Source: Candidatus Brocadia sp. (GTDB lineage Bacteria; Planctomycetota; Brocadiia; Brocadiales; Brocadiaceae). Taken from it: DNA of 35,906 nt. The translations under genes were made by a program, and so were the position numbers. Positions 1 through 9,377 of this stretch are shown here, one piece after another (within the stretch, counting starts at the first letter, position 1; every line of letters starts with the position of its first letter). Below the pieces are notes generated by a model that ran no database searches, was not told the DNA's origin, and saw nothing but the letters and a program-made list of their open reading frames with translations. The DNA is taken from contig JABWAQ010000041.1 of NCBI GenBank assembly GCA_013360945.1, positions 1 to 35,906 of the forward strand, in the 5' to 3' direction.

Positions 1-40
1 ATAATGCATCTTCGTATTGTATCCGTAAGGGTCTTGCCAT
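1..40 (-). CDS. RAYT / IS200-like (Y1) transposase, N-terminal start only
   Basis: The first 13 codons of a gene that continues beyond the left edge read MARPLRIQYEDAL on the minus strand. This is the usual N-terminus of REP-associated Y1 (HUH) transposases, which cut single-stranded DNA next to REP hairpins. The same leader and start recur at 32479 in a decayed copy, where codon 6 is a stop; here that codon is an intact CGG arginine. This copy may therefore be the functional one, but almost all of it lies outside the window. Confidence 0.7.
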   Translation of the reverse strand, partial: MARPLRIQYEDAL

Positions 41-46
41 CCCAAA

Positions 47-74
47 ATCGTATCAGAAACAAACTATTTGTCAA
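47..74 (-). promoter_or_regulatory. Promoter of the left-edge RAYT
   Basis: On the minus strand TTGACA (74-69) is followed after 16 bases by TACGAT (52-47), then by the ATG at 40. The copy at 32479 has TTGACA and TATGAT at the corresponding place, so the promoter seems to travel with the element. Confidence 0.5.
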
Positions 75-95
75 CAATAAAGATTTGACCCCTAT
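71..95. repeat. Element-end repeat (aataaagatttgacccc type)
   Basis: A short motif, AATAAAGATTTGACCCC on the plus strand, recurs at 18066-18085 and, with changes, at 30667-30686. A shortened form is at 32510-32521. It lies just outside the RAYT start and seems to mark the end of the mobile unit. At 32062 a similar sequence lies beyond the other end of a RAYT copy in the opposite orientation, so it may act as a terminal inverted repeat. Confidence 0.6.
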
Positions 96-110
96 GCCCC
101 CCTCTTATCT

Positions 111-3100
111 TTAAAAACTATACTTCACAACCATCATCAATTCCTCAAGATTATTCAATTGTCCAGGAGCAACTGACAATGCAAATGATGTGTCTAGATT
201 AATATCCGAGTTGTTTCCCCGGCAGAGCTTCCATTCATTTACTCTGGAAAGATTAGTAGAGTTGCCATCGACTTCGACTGAAAAATTTGCCGGGTTATTC
301 TTAACCTTAGCTACAAACATTACATTTTCAATCGATGCATCAATAGTTTGAGCCATATAGGGCAACCTTGATTTATCAATTTTTAAATTTACCGTTCCAT
401 TGTTTTTGAGTAAAAGCCACTCATTGGTCAAGTCATGTTTCATATTCAAGGCAATGTGTAATCCTGTTTGGCTGAGTTGTTGCTTAATTACATTTAGCCT
501 GTCTTTTAAAGAAGTTTCTGCCAATCCGCGCAGCGTTGAACCGCCCTCTCTTGCTGTATATTTTACATGCAGAATCACATCAGAGATGGTGTTGTAGTCA
601 AATTGTCTTACTTCTTTTGGAAGCTCAAGCCGCCAGGTGCTTATTGCCCCGCAACCTTCAAAAGGCAGATACCGTTCATCTCTAAAATTCAATTCAAACA
701 TGCCGTTATCGTTTTGGGCATTGCTGGCAGCAAGAGATTGAATAGATCCAACATTGTAAATAAAACGCTCATCATTGCCAGGGTCTTCAAGGTATCCGGT
801 GGTGGCAATGTTATCAGGATTTGTATTTTTTCGATACCTATTGTTTACCAACGAAAGCTTGGCACTCACCGAGGTATAAGGCCCTACAACACAGGGCAAG
901 CTGATACTTACTGATTTTATCCTTCTGAAATAATGCCCCGGATGATCCATATCATACAAAACCTCGGGCACATCAAAATCACACACCCCCGTCGCTCTAA
1001 GTCTTACCAATGCCAGCGGGTCAAGTTGTGCTAATGAAATATGCTTGGTGATCTCATATTCCCGCTTGTTCTTATCTAAATAGCTCGCTTGCATGCGTTT
1101 GATGTCATAGATAAGATTATCGGCGCTTTGCAAACCTTTCTTCATGCTATCCCAGTATCCGTAAGAGATAAACGCATCATCATTACCCAACTCAAAGCGA
1201 TAGCAGCGTTCCGCTTTCTTAGCGAAATCGTGGGCTAACTGGTAGGATTTGAAATACACAGCACTGATCTGCCCAATCATCCAATCATACAATTCCTTAT
1301 TGGTGAACTTGGTACTCATAAAGTCGGTGGCCATTTTGGAATTTTCGATTTGTAACTCGTGGCTCTTTAAATCAGCTTCTGCAATTTCTTTTCGAATTTC
1401 AGCAGCAACGATCTGTTTGTCTATTTGGGCCATTTCTTTCTTAGCCAAACGTTCCTGTAGTTTCCAATCGTCAAAACGTCGGTCGTAACTTCCGAGTATG
1501 GATGCCCTGTTTGCTTCGTACGATGCCGCAGTGGAGAGTACGGTGAGCACCCCAGACGCTGCGGTAGCGGCATGTGCTAGAAATGTGCCGCCCCATTTTG
1601 CAGCAGCATGTGGACTACCGCCAAATCCAGAAGCGCCAATAGCAAAATCGGGAATCAAAGCCAAAACGCCGGCTGTAGCCTGTATAATTTGCGCTGCCAT
1701 TTGGTAGTCATGCGACTCGCTTAATTTGTCCAAATTCAACTGCTCTTTAGAAATTATTTTTTGAATACTGGAGTAGTACTTATTCCTTTCTTCGGCAGTA
1801 GCTTTCGCTCTTTTTAATGTCTCAATCTGCTCTTTCGATTCTTTAATTTGGAGTAGTTTTGTGTCTTTTATTGCATTGAGCACTTTTATTTCCAATTCGT
1901 TACGCAGCAAGGACATTGCCTCTGCATCTTTTTTCTCCAACGCTTGCAGCAGCGAAATGCCTAAACCCCTTACGTCCGTTGCCAGTTCACTCGCTTTTTG
2001 GGCAAACACAGTGAAGCGGTAAAAAGGCGTAGGTGCGTTAATGCCAGCGAGGACAGCAGAAATATCCAACCCGGCTGCCGCTGCCCGAACCAACATGCCA
2101 GGATCAATAGGCGGCGCAAACAAGGCAAGGCTGCGTTCAACGCCCTCTATATTTTGGCAGTTCCGAATTTTAAACAGGCGGTCGGCTATGCGGTCCCAAT
2201 ACTCCAACATCTTTTCGTTCTGCGGAATGCAGAAGTAGAGCATAGATAATGTAATTGGAGGTGGAGGCAGTTCAGCGCCGCCTTCGGGCAACACTGATAA
2301 ATCTGGCAAAATATTCTCCAGATCAATTAAAGCATTGCCAAAGGCATCTAACTTAGCCTCTATCTGATTATAGGTCTCATAAAGGGCCTTAATAGGAGTT
2401 GGAATAATCCTCGGTTTTGGACCCAATAATTTGTCGGCAAGGATATACATCTGCGTGGCCTGAACAATAGACTCCATGGTATCTTGTCTAAACAAGTAAT
2501 CTCCCCATTCGGTTAGGTTGTCAATGTATTTCATCAGTAACGCCTTTTGATAGGCAACAGGTCTAAACCTTGCTACAACATGGGGTTTGAAAGGCTTGGT
2601 TCTCCATTCGTCAATGGCAAACTCCAATTCCTTTCTTTCGGGTGTATTGGGGTCAGCGATTCTGTATAGCAGTGTGTCAATGCGTTGATTAATATAATCG
2701 GCTGTGTGTGTTAGATAAAATGGTTTTGTTACCCAGTATTTTTCGGGCACATTGCCATCCAAGGCGCCAGTAGGATTGAACATATAATGAAACCAGGTAA
2801 GTGCTTCTTCGAAGCGTTGGTTTTTGGTCAATCTTGTAGCCAATAAAAATGGCACATGGAAAAACAATTCCCAGTTGTATCCGCTGTAAGAACCATCGCT
2901 GCTGAAATCCAAATCCTCAACAGGGTAGGACAACGTTTTTACACCAGCTTCTTCAAGTATGTATGTTTTCGGAACAATACTGCTCGGGTCATAATACTGT
3001 TCAAAATTGAATGATGTTTTCTGCAATTGGGTTTCCCTTTTCATCAATTCCGGAATGCCATCTTTGTAGAGTGTTTTTCTCAAAGCGCAAATCAAGGGAT

Positions 3101-6100
3101 GGTACATATTTTTAAATTGCTCCCCATAAGATAAACCTGCATACACTTTGAGTTCGTCAACAATTTCTTGATACTCATTGTCGGCGACCAGCTCTTGCAG
3201 CAAAGCATTGATGTCAGGATTTTCAGCATACTTTGCCATGTATTTCTTGAAAAGGGCTATAATGTCTTCGATAAGCTGCATCACATCGGAGCCGGTTCTT
3301 TGTACATATACCTCTTCATCGCTATTTTCATCCCTTTTCGACTTATAAAACCCGGGAACAATTACATAAGCATGTTTGCTGTCTTCCTTGAAATAGGGAA
3401 GTAAAGTACCTAGTGGAATTTTAATAAAACGTCGTTCACTATAAGCAGTTTTATTGATGCCATACGCATACGTCACCAAATATTGAAAGAGTAAAGCAAT
3501 CAGGTCGATCAAAGTAAATTGATGCGGATACGACAACCTGAATGTGCCAGGAGTTTTGCCCAAAATTTCATAAAAATTGAAAAATGAAATCGCATTTCTG
3601 ACAGAAAGGTCATCAGCCGGTATTAAGTTTTGTTCGTTATAACGCTGTGATTTTAACCATGTATCTTTAAAATCAGGGAAAAAATCAGGGAAAGACTGAT
3701 CACCTTGAAACGAAAGTTCGGGGTATCCTTTGCATCCTGCTATAGTAAATATTCCATTAAGGTTAATATATTCCGCTTCAAAGGAAGTACTAAAAAGCCA
3801 AACTTGTTGCCCAAGCTCAAAATACATCAAATTGTATTTGTCTCTTTTAAACAGGTTGTCATCGGAAGTAAAATATGAATAAGGAACAAGTATCCCATCT
3901 TTCGAAATTTTCTTCGGCTGCCATTTCTTATTGGCAAATTCGCTGATGGCAAGTTGAATTTTTAGTTTTCGTTTGGGTTTGTCATTATTAACCACAGTAC
4001 CCGCAGTACTGTTGGGAATGGTAGACTGAGGATTTGGATCAGGCTCCTCACTGAACACCGGCCAGGTCAAACATAAACGATTGTTGCGCTCAAATGTTAA
4101 CAGATGGTCACCCGTAATATCCAATTCCACTTTTTCCCAGGGTGTCCAGTAGCGTTCTTTTTCAAATCTCCTGTAATAATAAATGGCAGGGTCGCCGCCT
4201 TTGGTCCGGGCAAATACGTGCATGGTTTTAATGTCGGTCTGATACCATGTTGCCATAACTTCGAGAAATGCGATGTTGTCTAATTTTTCAAGATACCGGA
4301 TTAATGCTTCTTCTGCTGTAAATTCGGTCAATTCATTTTGCTGTAACTCATTTTCAAGTTCGGTAAACAAGAATGATTTATCATCTCTGAGTTCGGCTTC
4401 AATCCAGTTTTCGGGATATACAAAAACCTTGCGGTTGGCTTCCCATACCCGATAGTTTTTCATCCACTTCCACTGTTCCCAGGCTTTGTCGTTGTTTACA
4501 TCGGCTGCTGCTTTTGGCTCTAATCCCATTAAACAACGCTGCACAAAAAGCTGGATGGTACCGTGTGCCTGTACAATCCTGGATGAGGGCATACAGGATT
4601 CCATTTCAACATCAACGAGGAAATAATCATACAAATCATTTTCGGTTTTCATTTCAGGATTTTCAGCCAACAAATAAGCGACCAGGGCATCTCTTTTTTG
4701 TGGGCGAATGGCATTCATAATTTCTTTGAGTGTGCTCAGCCACGTATCTTCATCATATCTTGCTTTCAGCGCAGTGCGTAAAAGGTTTGTTTCAGCATTC
4801 GTCAATACCGGGTTGATATATGCCTGTACCTGAACAACGGTTGAACCTAATTTTCTCAAATGTTCGGCACAATCACTTACAGCCTTCCACGCTTTGGCGT
4901 CTTTATAATTGTTGAGGTCAAACACCGGGAATAAATGTGCGTCGATCGCATCTACATCTTCTTTGGTGTAACCTGTTAGCAATGAAAATGCTTCAATAAA
5001 TTGATTCCTTGTGGCACCACTTGCCGGTAAAAGCATTGCTGTAATGGTAAGGAAACTGATTGGACGCTCTGCATCTGCCGGGTTGGGTACAGGTGTAAGT
5101 TGTTTCAACAGGTCAATCATTTCTGCAAAGGCAATATACCTGGTATAATTAATCGCCACCTGCCCTGTTTGATATGGTATACTGTCCCATTCAAACCAAC
5201 CCAGGTCTTTATTGTTTTTGAAAAACCACTCCACGTCCTGATTTTCCAATTTGAAAGAGTTGACCAGAGGAAACAACTTATGCGTAAGTCTGAGAGCACG
5301 ATACTGGTCGGGAAATGCACCAGCGGTAATGGCTGGCAATACAGGGGTTGTATGTGTAATATCAACATCAATAAGTGCATCAGCACTTAAAATATCGGAT
5401 AAGAAGCTGGTGCCCGGAGCAGGTTGTTTCAATATGGCATATTTCAAAGCAATCTTTACCAGTTCTAAATCTGCTTTGAAAGTTGTGGCAAGTGTTTGCT
5501 CAAGAATGGTTTGCTTGCCTGCTTGAAGCTGATAACCGGCTATGGAATCCAAAAACGCTTTGACTAAATCCTTCTGCTCGCTGCTGATATCGGGTCCGGG
5601 TGCCGCTGCCAGGGCATCAATTTTTGCCTTAATTAAACTGGTATCAAATAAACCATTTAATTTATTATCGGTGAAAGTTTTTGCGTCATTTGCCGAAGTC
5701 CAGTCTTTATCAATGAATTTAATAAAGGTCTTTACATCTTCTTCACCAACATCGCTCAGTTTGGATAGGGCATTTTGCAAGGTTTCTTTCTGCTCCTGGG
5801 CCGACATATTAGCATTAAAGAGAGATTTATTTGTTGAAAAATTATTTTGATAGTCCTTCTGCAATTTCTCCAGTATTTGTTTAATCTTATCATCTTTGAT
5901 TTCTCTATCGGCAAGGTTGCTTGCTTCATGTTGAAGCATGAATGTGACATCTGCAAGTTTTAGAGGAGATTTATTTAAGCTATTCACTGCTTCAACAAAA
6001 TCCAATGTATCCGCCGGTGAATTGGATACGCTGAGCCCGGTTAAGTTGGTGAGCATGACGTAGTCATCGGCTTTGAGTTTCATCTTCCTCATTAACCTTG

Positions 6101-9100
6101 AAGCAGCAAATAGGCTGCTCAGGTTGGAAAAGCTAAGGTTGCCATCAGGTAGCAGCGGCAGCAACTTGTTCAAATCCTGCTCTTTGATTTGCAGGCAAAC
6201 CGAGATGCTGGTTATAAAATTGTTCAGCAATTGAGTGCCGTCCACTTTTTCAGGCAACAATCCCTCATCAATAAATCCATTCTTTGCCTTGTTCAAAAAA
6301 ACTTGTTGGTAGAGGGGTTTAGGAGCATCGTCTTTCAGAATAGTGTGCGGAAGTTCCCCATAAAAGCCTATCAACTCTTCTACCTTAACTCCTGTTTCTT
6401 CTGACAGCTTTAATAAATTGGCGGCTTTAACTAAGCAGGCATCGTTTAATGTTCCGTTGCCCAATTTGGTTTGCGAAATAATCTCATCCATTACTTCCAA
6501 TTTCCATCCCGTTTTCTTTTGCAAACGGAGAAACCGGTGTATGCGATCCAATGCTGCCTCGTCTAGATTGGCTATTTCTTTTTTGGCGGTATCACAGCTA
6601 ATGTCAAGATGCTTAATGAAAAGATTTTTGGTCGGATCAATAAATCTTAAAGAAAGTAGTAAATCCAAATCCTTGTAGGTAAGGCCGGTTTTGTCCAGAA
6701 AATGATCAACCCTTGTCATATAATCCAGAACATCCCCCATAACAGGCGGCGTATCCCACTGGGCAGGAGCATTCCAATATGTTTGCTGGTCAATCAAATT
6801 GGCTTTGGGTGTTACGATCAGATTTCTTTCCGCATCGGTTAATCCCAACTTCTCTGCTGCAATAGCTTTATCGGTAGGGTTTCCCGCCGATTGAAAATCT
6901 TCCATGAGTTTTGCTCTCGAAATATCAAAGCGGGTGAAATAGGCTTTGGCTTCGGTATGGTCTAAATCAAAAGGTAGCTTAAAAGCGTAATTGGTAGTTT
7001 TTAAAGTATTGTAAGCAACTGCATTCACATATTCAGGCGCAGCCGCTAACTCTTCGGCAGGTGACAGTGTTTGTCTCAACCGGAATACCTGGTAATTGTT
7101 TCCTCCCGTGTTGATGATTTTGCAAACGACTTTTTTGTCGCGCAAATAATGAGGCAGTGTTACAGCTGATCCGGTAGTTGTTTCCGTCTCAAAAATCAAT
7201 GCCTGATTAGTTACAGGCAACCCCGCCGCTTCAAGTGTAGTGAATAATCCATTGGAGATTTTTCCTTTCAAAGGGTCTGCTCCGTCTGAAAGCACTCCTG
7301 TAAAATTCACACCTGCATCGGGGGCGATTGCACCTTCCAATAATTCACATACTAAATCTATATAAGGCACAGGTGTATTGGCATTTTCACAGCTTAAATC
7401 AATTTCACCCAAATCGGGTCTTCGTTCGAACAAGACATCTTTAGCAAGATGTGCGGTTGTGGGCGGAATTGTAGTAAGATCCGTCACACTTCTTTTATCC
7501 AAAAACTGGAGAATTTCAACCAAATATGCCGCCGGACTATAAACCGAACGGCAATGCCCGCAGGAACAGGTATCGGTGAGTTTGAAAAGCGATTTCAAAT
7601 TGGGAAAATCTTCGCTTACCGCTTCCAGCTTTAACGATAATGTCTTCATTTCCACTGCGGGCATATGCATAGTTCGCAGGGTGTCCTGAAGTTCACCAGC
7701 TATCATCATAGCAGCCGTTGTGGTCCGTTCTGCTCTTTTGAAAATCTCTTTGGCTTCTTTGGGGGCTATTCCTGCCTTGGGTGCTATTTCATGTACAAAC
7801 CGGGTTTCACCTGCAGCGGTAATGCTATAGGATGAATGAATATTCAGTTTGCGCAGTGCATTGGTTTTACCATAGTGCGGCACTAGTTTAAAAATACGCT
7901 GCACCACCTCTAATTCTTCCCGAATGGCTTCGCTTTCTTTTTTGGTTAGTTTTTTATCTTTCAGGTAGATGGATATATTATCGTGCTGCAAGTCAAAATC
8001 CTCGTGTTTGGATAAAAAGGCAACAATCTCCTTATGGTTTTTCAAAACGGGTTTTTTCTCCCTTTCCAGTTGGGCGGCGAAGGCAGCAGTAGGATACGCC
8101 TTTTCCATTTTTCTAACTATAGAAGAGGCCAACAAGTCTATTGAGGTTGTATCCAATGGCCTTCCAGCAATGTCTGTTCTGGCAGCTAGTTTGGTTAATT
8201 CTTCTTTCCAGGCGGCTCTGTTTAGCTTGGCTAACCTTTTAAGGTCTTCGGGCTTTTTGATTTTGTGTGATTCTTTTATCTGTGTTATAATAGTATTTTC
8301 AAAACCTAATAGTTCTTCTAATGCAATGGATGCCTGGGCTTCATTGACCTTTTCGGCTGTCTCAAAAAATATTTCACTATTGATTTTATTGAAGAAAGCA
8401 CCTGGGTTGTCTTTGTTTTCCTCAAAGATTCTACCCATTTCACCGATCTTATCTTCCAGGACAAAGCGGCTGATGATGCGCATTAGTTTTCTTGGATGCT
8501 CGTTTCTATAATACTCTTCTGCTTGCTTTCTATAGGCTCGGAGCATATCTATATTCTTATTGCTCTCACGCTCCACTTCAGCAGAAACAAGCGTCTCTTT
8601 TACTGCAGTTTTAATATCGTGCTGTATGGTCTTTTCTTCAATCAAAGCAGCATCATACAGTAGTGGCAGGGGTTCAGTATTAATATCGATGGACAATCTT
8701 GCATGAAAAGGTTTTGCAAGGTCGTTTTTTAACAGGGTGTTTTTGCGCAAAAGGGCATAGAAGAAAGCTGCATCAATTCTTGACTCAGCCTGCAAGCGGT
8801 GCGCGACTACTAAATGCTCTATTTTTTCGGCAGGTATCTCAGCTTCTTTTGACAGGAAGGTAATATCACGATGTTCTTTACTCTCTTGCAAGTCGGTAAT
8901 AGCTACCTTTCCGGCCAAGTAAGTCACCTGTTTCAGTATATAATCATACTCCACCACTTCAGGCTTAATAGCCGCTTCAATAGTGACATTGATCTCTTCC
9001 CGGGGCGAGGCATTAAACCGCACCGCATCCATATCGGAGGTAAAGAGCAGGGTTTTCTTTTCACGGGTAATAACCTTTATGACAATATCCGCCGTTTTCT

Positions 9101-9302
9101 TTCCCCTTCCGCTGAGCTGGCTGTGAGACCATCCAATCTCGTATTTTCCGTCTCGGTCAGTGATGCACTCACCCAATAGCTCCTCGCTGCGCATGTCCCT
9201 GTCGTATGCCTGCACGATGAGATTTACCAAAGGCCGATTGAGCCTGTCAACCACCCGCCCGAGAACGAGGTTTTCTTTCTTGTTTTCGACCTGTTTTGCC
9301 AT
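111..9302 (-). CDS. Tc toxin TcA subunit (TcdA/TccA-like pore-forming protein)
   Basis: TcA subunits form a pentameric bell that binds host cells and injects the TcC effector through an alpha-helical channel. This 3063-residue protein has a transthyretin/carboxypeptidase-regulatory-like beta domain at about 15-110, a VRP1-type motif CSCGHCRSVYSPAAYLV near 578, and a neuraminidase/receptor-binding-like region near 1690-1780. A coiled coil lies near 2450-2520, a hydrophobic Ala/Gly-rich pore helix pair near 2530-2600, and a TcB-binding C-terminus includes SLPCVVGPYTSVSAKLS. It is longer than many TcA proteins (about 2500). The start is the ATG at 9302 because GAGGAGG lies just upstream; an in-frame TTG at 9317 falls inside that ribosome site. 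It follows the tcB-tcC gene by 75 bases and is probably co-transcribed with it. The family call is strong; the target host is unknown. Confidence 0.93.
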   Translation of the reverse strand: MAKQVENKKENLVLGRVVDRLNRPLVNLIVQAYDRDMRSEELLGECITDRDGKYEIGWSHSQLSGRGKKTADIVIKVITREKKTLLFTSDMDAVRFNASPREEINVTIEAAIKPEVVEYDYILKQVTYLAGKVAITDLQESKEHRDITFLSKEAEIPAEKIEHLVVAHRLQAESRIDAAFFYALLRKNTLLKNDLAKPFHARLSIDINTEPLPLLYDAALIEEKTIQHDIKTAVKETLVSAEVERESNKNIDMLRAYRKQAEEYYRNEHPRKLMRIISRFVLEDKIGEMGRIFEENKDNPGAFFNKINSEIFFETAEKVNEAQASIALEELLGFENTIITQIKESHKIKKPEDLKRLAKLNRAAWKEELTKLAARTDIAGRPLDTTSIDLLASSIVRKMEKAYPTAAFAAQLEREKKPVLKNHKEIVAFLSKHEDFDLQHDNISIYLKDKKLTKKESEAIREELEVVQRIFKLVPHYGKTNALRKLNIHSSYSITAAGETRFVHEIAPKAGIAPKEAKEIFKRAERTTTAAMMIAGELQDTLRTMHMPAVEMKTLSLKLEAVSEDFPNLKSLFKLTDTCSCGHCRSVYSPAAYLVEILQFLDKRSVTDLTTIPPTTAHLAKDVLFERRPDLGEIDLSCENANTPVPYIDLVCELLEGAIAPDAGVNFTGVLSDGADPLKGKISNGLFTTLEAAGLPVTNQALIFETETTTGSAVTLPHYLRDKKVVCKIINTGGNNYQVFRLRQTLSPAEELAAAPEYVNAVAYNTLKTTNYAFKLPFDLDHTEAKAYFTRFDISRAKLMEDFQSAGNPTDKAIAAEKLGLTDAERNLIVTPKANLIDQQTYWNAPAQWDTPPVMGDVLDYMTRVDHFLDKTGLTYKDLDLLLSLRFIDPTKNLFIKHLDISCDTAKKEIANLDEAALDRIHRFLRLQKKTGWKLEVMDEIISQTKLGNGTLNDACLVKAANLLKLSEETGVKVEELIGFYGELPHTILKDDAPKPLYQQVFLNKAKNGFIDEGLLPEKVDGTQLLNNFITSISVCLQIKEQDLNKLLPLLPDGNLSFSNLSSLFAASRLMRKMKLKADDYVMLTNLTGLSVSNSPADTLDFVEAVNSLNKSPLKLADVTFMLQHEASNLADREIKDDKIKQILEKLQKDYQNNFSTNKSLFNANMSAQEQKETLQNALSKLSDVGEEDVKTFIKFIDKDWTSANDAKTFTDNKLNGLFDTSLIKAKIDALAAAPGPDISSEQKDLVKAFLDSIAGYQLQAGKQTILEQTLATTFKADLELVKIALKYAILKQPAPGTSFLSDILSADALIDVDITHTTPVLPAITAGAFPDQYRALRLTHKLFPLVNSFKLENQDVEWFFKNNKDLGWFEWDSIPYQTGQVAINYTRYIAFAEMIDLLKQLTPVPNPADAERPISFLTITAMLLPASGATRNQFIEAFSLLTGYTKEDVDAIDAHLFPVFDLNNYKDAKAWKAVSDCAEHLRKLGSTVVQVQAYINPVLTNAETNLLRTALKARYDEDTWLSTLKEIMNAIRPQKRDALVAYLLAENPEMKTENDLYDYFLVDVEMESCMPSSRIVQAHGTIQLFVQRCLMGLEPKAAADVNNDKAWEQWKWMKNYRVWEANRKVFVYPENWIEAELRDDKSFLFTELENELQQNELTEFTAEEALIRYLEKLDNIAFLEVMATWYQTDIKTMHVFARTKGGDPAIYYYRRFEKERYWTPWEKVELDITGDHLLTFERNNRLCLTWPVFSEEPDPNPQSTIPNSTAGTVVNNDKPKRKLKIQLAISEFANKKWQPKKISKDGILVPYSYFTSDDNLFKRDKYNLMYFELGQQVWLFSTSFEAEYINLNGIFTIAGCKGYPELSFQGDQSFPDFFPDFKDTWLKSQRYNEQNLIPADDLSVRNAISFFNFYEILGKTPGTFRLSYPHQFTLIDLIALLFQYLVTYAYGINKTAYSERRFIKIPLGTLLPYFKEDSKHAYVIVPGFYKSKRDENSDEEVYVQRTGSDVMQLIEDIIALFKKYMAKYAENPDINALLQELVADNEYQEIVDELKVYAGLSYGEQFKNMYHPLICALRKTLYKDGIPELMKRETQLQKTSFNFEQYYDPSSIVPKTYILEEAGVKTLSYPVEDLDFSSDGSYSGYNWELFFHVPFLLATRLTKNQRFEEALTWFHYMFNPTGALDGNVPEKYWVTKPFYLTHTADYINQRIDTLLYRIADPNTPERKELEFAIDEWRTKPFKPHVVARFRPVAYQKALLMKYIDNLTEWGDYLFRQDTMESIVQATQMYILADKLLGPKPRIIPTPIKALYETYNQIEAKLDAFGNALIDLENILPDLSVLPEGGAELPPPPITLSMLYFCIPQNEKMLEYWDRIADRLFKIRNCQNIEGVERSLALFAPPIDPGMLVRAAAAGLDISAVLAGINAPTPFYRFTVFAQKASELATDVRGLGISLLQALEKKDAEAMSLLRNELEIKVLNAIKDTKLLQIKESKEQIETLKRAKATAEERNKYYSSIQKIISKEQLNLDKLSESHDYQMAAQIIQATAGVLALIPDFAIGASGFGGSPHAAAKWGGTFLAHAATAASGVLTVLSTAASYEANRASILGSYDRRFDDWKLQERLAKKEMAQIDKQIVAAEIRKEIAEADLKSHELQIENSKMATDFMSTKFTNKELYDWMIGQISAVYFKSYQLAHDFAKKAERCYRFELGNDDAFISYGYWDSMKKGLQSADNLIYDIKRMQASYLDKNKREYEITKHISLAQLDPLALVRLRATGVCDFDVPEVLYDMDHPGHYFRRIKSVSISLPCVVGPYTSVSAKLSLVNNRYRKNTNPDNIATTGYLEDPGNDERFIYNVGSIQSLAASNAQNDNGMFELNFRDERYLPFEGCGAISTWRLELPKEVRQFDYNTISDVILHVKYTAREGGSTLRGLAETSLKDRLNVIKQQLSQTGLHIALNMKHDLTNEWLLLKNNGTVNLKIDKSRLPYMAQTIDASIENVMFVAKVKNNPANFSVEVDGNSTNLSRVNEWKLCRGNNSDINLDTSFALSVAPGQLNNLEELMMVVKYSF

Positions 9303-9377
9303 ATTGTCCCTCCTCAAAATTGAGACCTATCTAGTTGTTGCCATGATTTTGAATTTTGACTTTTAGTTTCTTTCAGA

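Noticed and set aside
7969..8511. 180-codon plus-strand open frame
   Set aside because: It lies wholly antisense to the TcA coding region and has no ribosome site or family motif; the minus strand frame is clearly the real one.
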